Positions 24,860 to 33,666 of a stretch of 64,000 nt of DNA are shown here, in pieces; position 1 is the stretch's first letter, and each line of letters starts with the position of its first letter. A program made the translations under genes and the position numbers. This DNA comes from Streptomyces sp. NBC_01353 (lineage in GTDB: Bacteria > Actinomycetota > Actinomycetes > Streptomycetales > Streptomycetaceae). Below the pieces are notes generated by a model. That model was not told the origin of the DNA. It made no database searches and saw only the letters and a list, made by a program, of their open reading frames with translations. The stretch covers positions 2,046,001 to 2,110,000 of the forward strand of contig NZ_CP108352.1 in the NCBI RefSeq assembly GCF_036237275.1. The letters run 5' to 3'.

Positions 24860-25615
24860 TTGTCGCTACGCGTCAACGGGACGGCCCTCATCATCGCGGC
24901 GCTCGTCGCCACGGTCGGCGCGCTCGCCTTCCCCGTCTGGTCCTACGCCGACCGCTCCGGAACCGGCCAGGCGAATCTGAACGCGGCGAGCGTGGCCACC
25001 CAGTGGGGGCCGCTGTCCGCCACGGACCGGGACTTCCTGGTCAAGGTGAGGCTGGCCGGTCTCTGGGAGCTCCCGGCCGGCCAGCAGGCCATCGAACGTG
25101 CCCCGAGCCGGGCGATGGTGGAGTGCGGCGACCACCTCGTCGTCGGCCACACGGACCTGGACCGACGGGCCCGGGACGTGGCGGCCAAGCTCGGCGTCGA
25201 GCTGCCGAACCAGCCGACCGAGCAGCAGCAGGGGTGGCTTCGGGAGCTGACGGCGTCGCGCGGGGAGGAGTACGAGCGGAAGTTCGCGAACCTGCTGCGC
25301 AACGCGCACGGCAAGGTGTTCGCGCTGATCGCGGAGGTCCGGCACACCACGCGCAACGCGCTGATACGGCAGCTGGCGAGCGACGCCAACCAGACGGTGC
25401 TCGACCACATCACCATGCTGGAGGCGACCGGGATGGTCGATCACGACGCGCTGGCGAACGAGGCGGCGGGCCGGAAGACGTCCCCGCCGACCGGTCCGCC
25501 GGTCGTGCCGTCGCCGGCGGTGCCCTCGCCCGTGGTGCCCTCGGGGACGGACCAGTCGTTCACGTCGCGCCCGGCGCCGGAGGCGGGGATCGTGACGCCG
25601 CACTCGATGCCGTAG
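24860..25615 (+). CDS. secreted DUF4142 family protein
   Basis: I place the start at TTG 24860, five bases after GGAGA, because it gives LSLRVNGTALIIAALVATVG then ALAFPVWSYA, a signal or anchor segment. The DUF4142 part follows (about 45-200): WGPLSATDRDFLVKVRLAGL, ELPAGQQAIERAPSRAMVEC, LGVELPNQPTEQQQGWLREL and LRNAHGKVFALIAEVRHTTR. This all-alpha ferritin-like family is often extracytoplasmic and of unknown role. The last 45 residues are Pro/Ser-rich. The perfect palindrome CGAAATTTCG lies at 24833-24842, just upstream. Confidence 0.72.
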   Translation: MSLRVNGTALIIAALVATVGALAFPVWSYADRSGTGQANLNAASVATQWGPLSATDRDFLVKVRLAGLWELPAGQQAIERAPSRAMVECGDHLVVGHTDLDRRARDVAAKLGVELPNQPTEQQQGWLRELTASRGEEYERKFANLLRNAHGKVFALIAEVRHTTRNALIRQLASDANQTVLDHITMLEATGMVDHDALANEAAGRKTSPPTGPPVVPSPAVPSPVVPSGTDQSFTSRPAPEAGIVTPHSMP

Positions 25616-25711
25616 CGCCGCCGGAACCTCAAATCAACCTCTGAACGTCCCTCCGACTGGATTCGAACGTCTCCGGCCGGGCCATCAGCTGGGGGACTGA
25701 AGGAGGGGGAC

Positions 25712-27484
25712 ATGAAGGAACGCAGCACGGCACTCGGCACGACGCCCGGCACAGGACTCGACTCCGCGCTCCGCACGGCGCTCGGGATCGGCATCGGCTG
25801 GCGGCCGGAGATCGCGGACGCGGTGGAGGCGCTGCCCGGCATCGACTGGGTGGAGGTCGTCGCGGAGAACGTGTGCGCCGGCCACCTCCCCGAGTCGCTG
25901 AAGCGGCTTCGGGCGCGCGGGGTCACGGTCGTGCCGCACGGGGTCTCGCTGGGCCTCGGCGGCGCGGACCGGCCGGACGCGGGGCGGCTGGCGGAGCTGG
26001 CGGCGAAGGCGGAGGCGCTGGGGGCTCCGCTGGTGACGGAGCACATCGCCTTCGTACGGGCCGGGGGCGCGCTGACCGCGACGCCGGTCCTGGAGGCGGG
26101 GCACCTGCTGCCGGTGCCGCGGACCTGGGACGCGCTGGACGTGCTGTGCGAGAACGTCCGGATCGCGCAGGACGCGCTGCCGGTGCCGCTGGCGCTGGAG
26201 AACATCGCGGCGCTGATCTCGTGGCCTGGCGAGGAGCTGACGGAGGGCCAGTTCCTGGCGGAGCTGGTGGAGCGTACGGGGGTACGGCTCCTGATCGACG
26301 TGGCGAACCTCCACACCAACCACGTCAACCGCGGCGAGTCCCCGTCGAAGGCCCTCGCCGAACTCCCGGTCGAGGCGATCGCGTACGTCCATGTCGCGGG
26401 CGGCCTCGAACGCGACGGCGTCTGGCACGACACCCACGCCCACCCGGTCCCCGAGCCGGTCCTCGACATCCTCTCGGACCTGGCGTCGAGGACCTCCCCA
26501 CCGGGCGTCCTGCTGGAACGGGACGACCACTTCCCGCCCACGGAGGAACTGGCGTCGGAACTGACGGCGATCCGGGAACGGTTGACCGGGGCGGTCGGCA
26601 GGGCGGGGGCGGCGTCGGCAGGGACCGGGGCGATGCCCGCCAGGGCCGGAACGGCTTCAGCCGACGCCGGAACGGCTTCAGCCGAGGCCAGGACGACGTC
26701 CGCCGGGGGCGGAACGGCTTCCGTCAACGCCCGGACGACGTCCCCTGAGGCCGGGGCGGGGTCCCCCGCAGGCCGGGCGGCGGTCGCCGCGGGCAGCGTG
26801 CCGGCGGTCGTCGCGGGCAGCGTGTCGGCGGGCTCCGGGATCGAGCGCCCGCTGCTCATAGGCGCGGGTGCGCGGGTCTCCGGCGGCCCGATGCCGCAGC
26901 CGCAGACAACGGGCGCGCACGAGCACGGCGATGCCGTCGCCGAGCCGCTCGGCACCCCGGCGCAGCCGACCGAGGGCGGCGTCCGGGGACTCGCCCCGGG
27001 TTCACCCCACGCAGCGGGCCTGCCCGGGGCGGAAAGCAGCCAGCTCCCGTCCCGGCCGGTCGAGGCTCGTCCGGAGCGGGCTCGTGGGCGGGTCGCCCTG
27101 GCGCAGGCTGCGCTGTTGTCCGCGCTCGTCGCGGGGACTCCCGCGCCCGAGGGGTTCGACACGCGGCGGCTCGGTGTGCAGAGTCGGGCGCTCGTCGGCA
27201 AGCGGGCCGAGGTGATCGCCAAGATCGCGCCCGAGCTGCCCGAGATCCTCGGGGACGGCTACCGCCGCGCGTTCTTCGCGTACGCCAGAACCCGCCCCAT
27301 GTCCGGCGGCTACCGCCGCGACGCTCTCGCCTTCGTCGAGAGCCTGCTCGTCGCCGGCCGCCCCGAGGACCCCGACGCGCGGCGCCGGCTCACCCGGTGG
27401 TGGCAGGACCGCACCGACACGCGTCCGCCCAACCGGGCGACCCGGCTGATCCGCGCCGCCCGCGCCACACTCGTACGAAAGTGA
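25712..27484 (+). CDS. DUF692/MNIO multinuclear iron oxidase with repeat linker and C-terminal domain
   Basis: The 590-residue protein has three parts. The DUF692 TIM barrel (about 20-290) is of the family that includes MbnB, TglH and ChrH, iron enzymes that oxidise cysteines in peptides. All expected metal and site residues are visible: H76 (PHGVSL), E110/H111 (TEHIAF), E163 (LENIA), D196, N199, H201 (DVANLHTNH), H227 (YVHVAGG), D240 and H242 (DTHAHP) and E269 (LLERDD). A low-complexity linker (about 300-450) includes six heptad repeats. A C-terminal helical domain of about 125 residues ends the protein. ATG 25712 follows GGAGGGGG. The next gene starts 7 bases after the stop, so the pair is coupled. 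Confidence 0.88.
   Translation: MKERSTALGTTPGTGLDSALRTALGIGIGWRPEIADAVEALPGIDWVEVVAENVCAGHLPESLKRLRARGVTVVPHGVSLGLGGADRPDAGRLAELAAKAEALGAPLVTEHIAFVRAGGALTATPVLEAGHLLPVPRTWDALDVLCENVRIAQDALPVPLALENIAALISWPGEELTEGQFLAELVERTGVRLLIDVANLHTNHVNRGESPSKALAELPVEAIAYVHVAGGLERDGVWHDTHAHPVPEPVLDILSDLASRTSPPGVLLERDDHFPPTEELASELTAIRERLTGAVGRAGAASAGTGAMPARAGTASADAGTASAEARTTSAGGGTASVNARTTSPEAGAGSPAGRAAVAAGSVPAVVAGSVSAGSGIERPLLIGAGARVSGGPMPQPQTTGAHEHGDAVAEPLGTPAQPTEGGVRGLAPGSPHAAGLPGAESSQLPSRPVEARPERARGRVALAQAALLSALVAGTPAPEGFDTRRLGVQSRALVGKRAEVIAKIAPELPEILGDGYRRAFFAYARTRPMSGGYRRDALAFVESLLVAGRPEDPDARRRLTRWWQDRTDTRPPNRATRLIRAARATLVRK
26645..26770. repeat. six 21-bp tandem repeats in the MNIO linker
   Basis: Six consecutive 21-base units starting at 26645 encode heptads of the form [35 protein letters not shown] and A-G-A-G-S-P-A. 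The first two differ by one base. They occupy residues 312-353, between the oxidase barrel and the C-terminal domain, and are likely to vary in number between strains. Confidence 0.8.
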
Positions 27485-27491
27485 GGGCCGC

Positions 27492-28553
27492 ATGAACCTC
27501 CTCGCCCTGATCGTCTGGGCCGCCGTCCTCGTCACCCTCGGCATGACGATCGCCCACGTCCGCGCCGCCCGTGCCGACCACGGCGGCTCCGTCCACGACC
27601 TCGCCGAGGCCGCCTTCCTCCTCGGCGGCCCGCCCCGCGTCGTGGACACGGCCCTGGCGACCCTGCACGCCGAGGGACTGATCGGGGTCGGCGGTCCCGG
27701 CCTCGTCGTCGTGCTCCGCCCCGACCTGCGGGCCCGGGACCATGTCGGCCGTGCCGTCCTGGAGCAGCTCGCGGCCGCCCCCAGCGGCGCCCTGCACGAG
27801 CTGCGCCTCGCGGTGATGCGCGGCCCCGCCGTCCAGGAGATCGGCGACGGCCTGGCCGCGCGCGGCATGATGGTGGCCCCCGAGGACCGGCTGACCGGCA
27901 AGCGGTGGTGCCTCGCCCTGGGCTTCGGCTCGTTCGGCCTGCTCGTCGTCTCGATCGCCCTGTCCGTGGGCGTCGCACGCGAACCCTTCGAGGTGCCGTT
28001 CTTCTTCAAGGTGGTGCCCGTCCTCTTCGCGGGCATCATCGTCGCCCTCGTCTGCGGCGCGTACAACGCCGGGCGGACGACCCTGGCCGGCCGCCGCGCG
28101 GCCGCCGAGTACCGGGCGGCCCATGTCTACTTCCCCGACGCCGCGCACCAGGTCGGGCTGCGCGGACTGCGCGCCGTACCCGACACGGAGCTGCGGACCC
28201 AGCTGATCGCGGCGGCCCGGATGCCCAGGCCGTCCATGACGCACACCTCCTCCAACACCGCCACCACGGACGCGTTCACGCTCGCGGCCCTGCACTGGTG
28301 CGCGGGCACTCCCGGCAGTCCGGGCGGCTGCGGCGGCGCTTCCGGAGGAACGGGAGGCGGGGTCGACAGCGGTGTCGGCGGCGGGGGCTGTTCCGCGAGC
28401 GCCTGCTCGAGTGGGGGCGGAGGCGGTGGCAGCGGTTCCGGCTGCGGCAGCTCCGGCGGTGGCGGATCCAGCTGCGGAAGCTCCAGCAGTGGCGGCAGCT
28501 CCTGCTCCAGCAGCAGCAGTAGTTCCAGCTGCGGAGGCGGTTCCAGCGGCTGA
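27492..28553 (+). CDS. TIGR04222 domain membrane protein with Cys/Gly/Ser tail
   Basis: The 353-residue protein has an N-terminal membrane segment (LLALIVWAAVLVTLGMTIAH). A cytoplasmic region contains LAEAAFLLGGPPRVVDTALA and ALHELRLAVMRGPAVQEIGD. Two further segments follow at about 140-195 (LALGFGSFGLLVVSIALSVG; VVPVLFAGIIVALVCGAY), then a helical stretch (YFPDAAHQVGLRGLRAVPD). From residue 268 to the end lies an 86-residue tail of Gly, Ser and eight Cys (270, 280, 300, 305, 318, 328, 338, 347). This matches the TIGR04222 architecture known from streptomycetes, of unknown function. It follows the MNIO oxidase gene by 7 bases, so its cysteines are the obvious candidate substrate. Confidence 0.85.
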   Translation: MNLLALIVWAAVLVTLGMTIAHVRAARADHGGSVHDLAEAAFLLGGPPRVVDTALATLHAEGLIGVGGPGLVVVLRPDLRARDHVGRAVLEQLAAAPSGALHELRLAVMRGPAVQEIGDGLAARGMMVAPEDRLTGKRWCLALGFGSFGLLVVSIALSVGVAREPFEVPFFFKVVPVLFAGIIVALVCGAYNAGRTTLAGRRAAAEYRAAHVYFPDAAHQVGLRGLRAVPDTELRTQLIAAARMPRPSMTHTSSNTATTDAFTLAALHWCAGTPGSPGGCGGASGGTGGGVDSGVGGGGCSASACSSGGGGGGSGSGCGSSGGGGSSCGSSSSGGSSCSSSSSSSSCGGGSSG

Positions 28554-28606
28554 CCGGGTTGTTGCTCCCGACACGCCCGGAAGGTCCTTTACACGACCCG
28601 CGCCGC

Positions 28607-30277
28607 GTGCCGACGATCACCGGCGTGAAAGCCCTCGTGCTGTCCGGAGTCGTCGGCTCGCTCGTGCTGACCTCCCTCGCCGCCCCGCCCGGCCGGGCCC
28701 TTGACGCCCCGCCCTCCGAGGCGCGCGGCACCCTGCTCGCGGCCCGCCGCGCCGCGGCCGAGGGCATCCGCTTCACCACCTGCCCTGCGGAGGAGAAGCT
28801 GCCGCCGCACGTCACGTGCGGCACCGTCCGGGTCCCCCTCGACTACGCGGACCCGGACGGGGCCTCGATCCCACTCACCGTGAGCCGGGTCGAGGCCTCG
28901 GGCCCGGCCGCCGACCGCCAGGGCGCGCTCGTCCACAACCCCGGCGGCCCCGGCGCCTCCTCGACGTACTTCCCCCTGACCGCGGAACTCCCCGCCTGGA
29001 AGCGGATCTCCGCCGCGTACGACCTGGTCGGCTACGCCCCGCGCGGGGTCGGCCGCTCGGCTCCCGTGTCCTGCCAGGACCCCGCCGACCATGTCACGGG
29101 CCCCACTCCGGCGCCCACCCACCCCTCGGAGGTCTTCAAACGGGAGCGGATCGCCCGCGCGAAGACGTACGCCCAGGGCTGCGCCATCCGCACGGGCACC
29201 GCCCTGCGGCACTACCACTCGCTGAACAACGCCCGTGATCTGGAGGTGCTGCGCGCGGCGCTCGGCGAGCCGAAGCTGACGTACATGGGCGCCTCGTACG
29301 GCACGTACTTCGGGGCGCTGTACGCGACGCTCTTCCCGCACCGGGTGCGCCGGATGGTCTTCGACGCGCCCGTCAACCCTGCGCCGCGCCAGATCTGGTA
29401 CGTCAACAACCTCGACCAGTCGCCCGCGTTCGAGCGCCGCTGGGCCGACTTCCGTACCTGGGCCGCCGAGCACGACAAGGTGTACGGCCTCGGCACCACG
29501 GCGCAGGAGGTCCAGGCGAGTTACGAGAAGGTCCGCGTCGAACTCGCGGCGAGCCCGGCGGGCGGAAAGGTCGGACAGGGGCAGCTGCACGCGGCGATGC
29601 TCGACGTGGGCTACCACGACGGCTTCTGGGCGCTGCGGGCCACCGCGCTGTCGCGGTATCTGAAGGGTGATCCGAAGCCGTTGATCGAGCAGGCAGCCCC
29701 GGCACGGGAGCCGTCCCCGGACGACGGGAACGGAAGGGCGGTCTACACGGCGGTGGAGTGCAACGACGCTCCCTGGCCGGAGGACTTCGCCGTCTGGGAC
29801 CGGGACAACACCCGGCTCGCGAAGCTCGCCCCGTTCGAGACCTGGGACAACGCCTGGATGAACCTGCCGTGCGCGTACTGGAAGGCGCCGCGGCAGAAGC
29901 CGCTGGACGTGCGGACCGGTCCGGGCGTGTTGCCGCCGGTGCTGATCCTGGCCGCCGAGCGCGACGCGGCCACGCCGTACGAAGGGGCGCTCGAACTGCA
30001 ACGCAGGCTGTGGGGGTCCGCCCTGGTGACCGAGCGGGACGCCGGTACGCACGGCATCGGGGGTGGCCCGAACGCCTGCGTCAACGGGCACCTGGAGACG
30101 TATCTCCTGACCGGCGCCGTGCCCGGAAAGACGCCGGTGCGGCGCGCATCGTGCGCGCCGCACCCGGAGCCGGACCCGGTGTCGCTGGAGCGGCGTGCGG
30201 AACTCCGTCCGCCGTCTGATCTTCCGGGTCAAGGGGTGACGGCCCGACCGGTCGCCGGGCCGTCACCGAGTTCGTAG
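28607..30277 (+). CDS. secreted alpha/beta hydrolase, tripeptidyl aminopeptidase-like
   Basis: From GTG 28607 the protein has 556 residues and a signal peptide (VKALVLSGVVGSLVLTSLAA, cleavage near PGRALDA); GTG 28625 is an equally good start. The alpha/beta hydrolase core shows the oxyanion region VHNPGGPGASST, the nucleophile elbow MGASYGTYFGAL, the acid in ILAAERDAATPYEGAL and the histidine in AGTHGIGGG. The C-terminal part is the TAP-like domain found in S. lividans tripeptidyl aminopeptidase. It probably trims N-terminal peptides outside the cell. It follows the TIGR04222 gene by about 50 bases but is a separate family. Confidence 0.86.
   Translation: MPTITGVKALVLSGVVGSLVLTSLAAPPGRALDAPPSEARGTLLAARRAAAEGIRFTTCPAEEKLPPHVTCGTVRVPLDYADPDGASIPLTVSRVEASGPAADRQGALVHNPGGPGASSTYFPLTAELPAWKRISAAYDLVGYAPRGVGRSAPVSCQDPADHVTGPTPAPTHPSEVFKRERIARAKTYAQGCAIRTGTALRHYHSLNNARDLEVLRAALGEPKLTYMGASYGTYFGALYATLFPHRVRRMVFDAPVNPAPRQIWYVNNLDQSPAFERRWADFRTWAAEHDKVYGLGTTAQEVQASYEKVRVELAASPAGGKVGQGQLHAAMLDVGYHDGFWALRATALSRYLKGDPKPLIEQAAPAREPSPDDGNGRAVYTAVECNDAPWPEDFAVWDRDNTRLAKLAPFETWDNAWMNLPCAYWKAPRQKPLDVRTGPGVLPPVLILAAERDAATPYEGALELQRRLWGSALVTERDAGTHGIGGGPNACVNGHLETYLLTGAVPGKTPVRRASCAPHPEPDPVSLERRAELRPPSDLPGQGVTARPVAGPSPSS
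30235..30267. terminator. stem-loop at the convergent hydrolase/hemQ boundary
   Basis: GGTGACGGCCC (30235-30245) pairs with GGGCCGTCACC (30257-30267) around an 11-base loop. It lies inside the last codons of the hydrolase gene and 16 bases beyond the hemQ stop on the minus strand, so it probably ends hemG-hemQ transcription. Confidence 0.6.
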
Positions 30278-30282
30278 GGCCG

Positions 30283-30996
30283 TCAGGCCAGGCCCGCCAC
30301 CAGGTCCGCCACGGAGCGGCGGCGGCCGGTGTAGAACGGGACCTCCTCGCGGACGTGCATCCGCGCCTCGGACGCACGCAGGTGGCGCATGAGGTCGACG
30401 ATGCGGTGCAGCTCGTCGGCCTCGAAGGCGAGGATCCACTCGTAGTCGCCGAGCGAGAACGAGGCGACCGTGTTGGCGCGGACGTCGGGGTAGCCGCGAG
30501 CCATCTTGCCGTGGTCCGCGAGCATCCGGCGGCGGTCCTCGTCCGGCAGCAGGTACCAGTCGTAGGAGCGCACGAAGGGGTAGACGCTCACGTAGTCGCG
30601 GGGCGTCTCGTCGGCCAGGAAGGCCGGGATGTGCGACTTGTTGAACTCGGCGGGGCGGTGCAGCGCCATGTTCGACCAGACCGGCTCGAGGGCGCGGCCC
30701 AGCTTGGTGCGGCGGAAGAGGTTGTACGCGTCCTGGAGCTCGTCGCTCGTCTCGGCGTGCCACCAGATCATGACATCGGCGTCGGCGCGCAGACCGGAGA
30801 GGTCGTACGTGCCGCGGATGGTGATGTCCTTGGCGGCGAGCTGGTCGAACAGCTCCTGGACCTCGTCGGCGTAGCCGGCGCGGTCCTCGGGCAGGTTGTC
30901 GCGCAGCTTGAACACAGACCACAGGGTGTAGCGGATGACCTCGTTGAGGTCCTTCGCCTTCTTACCGGCGTTCGGGATCTTTTCGGGCGCACTCAT
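30283..30996 (-). CDS. hemQ: coproheme decarboxylase HemQ (chlorite dismutase family)
   Basis: HemQ removes two carboxyl groups from iron-coproporphyrin to give heme b, the last step of the coproporphyrin-dependent pathway of actinobacteria and firmicutes. The 237-residue protein has the double ferredoxin-like fold with [20 protein letters not shown], the catalytic tyrosine Y139 in [15 protein letters not shown] and the proximal heme ligand H162 in [13 protein letters not shown]. It lacks the arginine pattern of true chlorite dismutases. The ATG lies 17 bases downstream of hemG, so the two form an operon. Confidence 0.93.
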   Translation of the reverse strand: MSAPEKIPNAGKKAKDLNEVIRYTLWSVFKLRDNLPEDRAGYADEVQELFDQLAAKDITIRGTYDLSGLRADADVMIWWHAETSDELQDAYNLFRRTKLGRALEPVWSNMALHRPAEFNKSHIPAFLADETPRDYVSVYPFVRSYDWYLLPDEDRRRMLADHGKMARGYPDVRANTVASFSLGDYEWILAFEADELHRIVDLMRHLRASEARMHVREEVPFYTGRRRSVADLVAGLA

Positions 30997-31013
30997 ACGC
31001 CTATTCTCGCCCG

Positions 31014-32510
31014 TCACGGACAGTGCCCTGCACCAGGGTGGGTGGTTTCCGACGTGGCGATGATCTCGTCCGCGATCTCGTCGGCCGCGCGGTGGCCCGA
31101 GGCGATACAGGCGGGGATGCCGACACCCTCGTACACGGCCCCGGCGAGGCGCAGTCCGGGCAGCTCGGCGACGGCCTCGCGGATGCGGGCGACGCGGGCG
31201 AGGTGGCCGACGGGGTACTGCGGGAGGCCGTCGGTCCAGCGGGTGACGGTGGTCGCGACGGGGCGGGCGGTCAGACCGGCGGCGGCGCCGAGGTCCTTGA
31301 GCGAGGCCTCGACGAGGTCGGCGTCGTCGCGGAGGATCTGCTCCTCCTCGCCGTAGCGGCCGACGGAGGTGCGCAGCACGAAGAGGTCGGGGGCGGCGTC
31401 GGAGACCCACTGCCACTTCTGGCTGGAGAAGGTGGACGCCTTGATGGTGTGCCCGTCGACGGGGGGCACGAGGAACCCGGACCCGGGCAGCCCCTGGACG
31501 TCGGAGCGGCGGAAGGCGAGGGTGACGAGGGCCATGGAGGCGTACTCGACGGCTCCGAGCTCGCCGGCGGCCCGGGGCGCCTCGTGGCCGAGCAGCTCGG
31601 CGGCGGCCCAGGCGGGGGTGGCGAGGACGACCGCGTCGGCGACGATGCTGCGCCCCCCGGCGACGACGCGCCACCGGGTGGCGGCCGGGGGAACCGCGCC
31701 CTCCGCAGCGGCCGGGAAGCCCGGCGACGCCGGCATCCGGCGGAGTTCCGTCACTGGGGCGTGCGTCAGGATCTCGCCGCCCGCCGCGTGGATCGCCGCG
31801 GCGACCGCGGTGGGCAGGGTGCCGATGCCCCCCTCGATGCCCATGAAGGCGGAGCCTCCGAGACCGGTGGCCGCGCCCGCCGTGTCCGACGGGGTCGCGG
31901 CGCCCGCCCGCTGGACGGTGTGGACGGCCTCGGTGAGCGTGGCGTGGGTACGGGCTGCGGCGAAGAGGGCGGGGACGGCGGCCCGCATCGAGATCCGGTA
32001 GGCGTCGCCCGCGTAGACCCCGCCGAGCAGCGGCTCGACCAGCCGGTCGACGACCTCGTGGCCCATCCGGTCGGCGACGTACGCGCCGATGGCGATGTCC
32101 TCGCCGATCTCGGCCGGGGGCAGTTGGCGGTCCCGCTCGACCCGGCGCACCCCCTCCTCGGAGAGGAGGTCGGCGAGGGCCGCGGCGTCGCCGGGGACGC
32201 CCATGACGTGCCCCTTGGGCATCGGGCGCAGCGTTCCGCGGCTCCACACGGACGCGGTGGTCGTGGCGGGCGGGCGGAGCCGGTCGCCGAGGCCGACGGT
32301 GCGGGCCAGCGCCACCGCCTCGGGGCGGCGGGCCAGCAGCGACTCGGCCCCGAGGTCGACGGGGGCGCCGGCGATCTCTCCGGCGAGCAGCTTGCCGCCG
32401 ACCCGGTCGCCTCCTTCGAGCAGCGTCACCCGTGCTCCGGCGGACAGCAGCCGGTGGGCGGCGGCGAGGCCGGCGATGCCGCCTCCGACTACGACAACGT
32501 GCGCGTTCAT
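31014..32510 (-). CDS. hemG: coproporphyrinogen III / protoporphyrinogen oxidase
   Basis: The 498-residue FAD enzyme oxidises coproporphyrinogen III to coproporphyrin III in actinobacteria (also called HemY or CgoX). It begins with the dinucleotide motif [19 protein letters not shown] and a second FAD contact [33 protein letters not shown] and [20 protein letters not shown] line the substrate cavity, and the end has [20 protein letters not shown]. It is followed directly by hemQ, which uses the product after iron insertion. The ferrochelatase gene is not in the window. A hairpin (CGTTCC 32529-32534, GGAACG 32541-32546) lies in the upstream divergent region. Confidence 0.93.
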   Translation of the reverse strand: MNAHVVVVGGGIAGLAAAHRLLSAGARVTLLEGGDRVGGKLLAGEIAGAPVDLGAESLLARRPEAVALARTVGLGDRLRPPATTTASVWSRGTLRPMPKGHVMGVPGDAAALADLLSEEGVRRVERDRQLPPAEIGEDIAIGAYVADRMGHEVVDRLVEPLLGGVYAGDAYRISMRAAVPALFAAARTHATLTEAVHTVQRAGAATPSDTAGAATGLGGSAFMGIEGGIGTLPTAVAAAIHAAGGEILTHAPVTELRRMPASPGFPAAAEGAVPPAATRWRVVAGGRSIVADAVVLATPAWAAAELLGHEAPRAAGELGAVEYASMALVTLAFRRSDVQGLPGSGFLVPPVDGHTIKASTFSSQKWQWVSDAAPDLFVLRTSVGRYGEEEQILRDDADLVEASLKDLGAAAGLTARPVATTVTRWTDGLPQYPVGHLARVARIREAVAELPGLRLAGAVYEGVGIPACIASGHRAADEIADEIIATSETTHPGAGHCP

Positions 32511-32637
32511 GGCTCCACTCTCTCAAAACCCGTTCCGAGGCCGGAACGTGACCGCTTCGCTACCGCCCGAGGGCAACCCGCGCCCCCTCCCCGTACGTCG
32601 AACCGGCAACACTCACCACCACCCCAGGGGGGATCCC

Positions 32638-33639
32638 ATGCGCGGAGTGCGAGGAGCACGAAGAGCGGCCGTGGCGCTGCTGACGGTGTCGTTGGCGCTG
32701 ACCGGCTGCGCCGGAGGAGCGTCGGACAGCGGCGCCGACAGCAAGGGGCTGAGCGCGGCGCAGCCCGCCGAGGGCGCCGAGGGCGCGGCGGATCGGGGCT
32801 ACGCGTCGGACACCGCAAGTGGCTTGGACAAGGCGGCGGCGACCCCGGAGAAGCCCGTCGGCGTACCCCGTCAGCAGCACGTGATCCGTACCGCCGAGCT
32901 GAGTGTGGAGGTCGAGGACGCGTCCAAGGCGCTGGCCACCGCCCGTCGGGTCATCGAGGGCGCGGGCGGCCAGGTCGCCAACGAGTCGACCGAGCGGATC
33001 GACGACACGCACATGACCTCGCGGATCGTACTGCGGGTGCCGCAGGACCGGTACGCGTCGGTGCTCGGCGAGCTGGCGGGCACCGGCAGGCTGCTGTCCC
33101 GGAAGGCGGACGCGAAGGACGTCACCGAGCAGGTGGTGGACGTGGAGAGCCGGATCGCCACCCAGCGGGCGAGCGTCGACCGGGTGCGCGCGCTGATGAA
33201 CCGCGCGGAGAAGCTGAGCGATGTGGTCACCCTGGAGGGTGAGCTGAGCCGTCGTCAGGCGGATCTGGAGTCGCTGCTGGCTCAGCAGGCGTCGCTGAAG
33301 GACCGTACGACGATGGCGACGATCACCCTCGAACTCACCGAGAAGGAGACGGAGAAGGCGTCGGAGTCCGAGGACCGTCCGGGCTTCCTGGACGCTCTCG
33401 CGGGCGGCTGGAGCGCACTGGTGACGGCGCTGGCCTGGGTCGTGATCGTGCTGGCGGCGGTCGCGCCGTGGCTGGCGGTGGCCCTCGCCCTGTACCTGCT
33501 GTGGCGGATGCTCGTCCGACCGCGGCTGCGGCGTCGCGCGACCGGCGCACCGGCAGAGGCGGGACCGGCGCAGGCGGTACCGGCTCAGGCCGTACCCGCG
33601 AAGGCACCGGCGCAGGGACCTGACACATCCACGGACTGA
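32638..33639 (+). CDS. DUF4349 lipoprotein with C-terminal membrane anchor
   Basis: The 333-residue protein has a lipobox (LTVSLALTGCAGG). After a variable spacer come RQQHVIRTAELSVEVED, VIEGAGGQVANESTER and VDVESRIATQRASVDRVRAL, with a coiled coil (LEGELSRRQADLESLLAQQA), TIT-type strands and a membrane segment (TALAWVVIVLAAVAPWLAVA) before a basic, Ala/Pro-rich tail. This is the DUF4349 layout. The family includes bacterial cell-envelope proteins of unknown role. The ATG at 32638 follows GGGGGGA. It is divergent from hemG. Confidence 0.82.
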   Translation: MRGVRGARRAAVALLTVSLALTGCAGGASDSGADSKGLSAAQPAEGAEGAADRGYASDTASGLDKAAATPEKPVGVPRQQHVIRTAELSVEVEDASKALATARRVIEGAGGQVANESTERIDDTHMTSRIVLRVPQDRYASVLGELAGTGRLLSRKADAKDVTEQVVDVESRIATQRASVDRVRALMNRAEKLSDVVTLEGELSRRQADLESLLAQQASLKDRTTMATITLELTEKETEKASESEDRPGFLDALAGGWSALVTALAWVVIVLAAVAPWLAVALALYLLWRMLVRPRLRRRATGAPAEAGPAQAVPAQAVPAKAPAQGPDTSTD

Positions 33640-33666
33640 ACCACCGGGCCGACGTAGCGTGTTCGT

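Noticed and set aside
30283-30996. HemQ gene as a true chlorite dismutase.
   Set aside because: The sequence around the heme follows the HemQ pattern, and the gene is in an operon with hemG, which fits coproheme decarboxylation.
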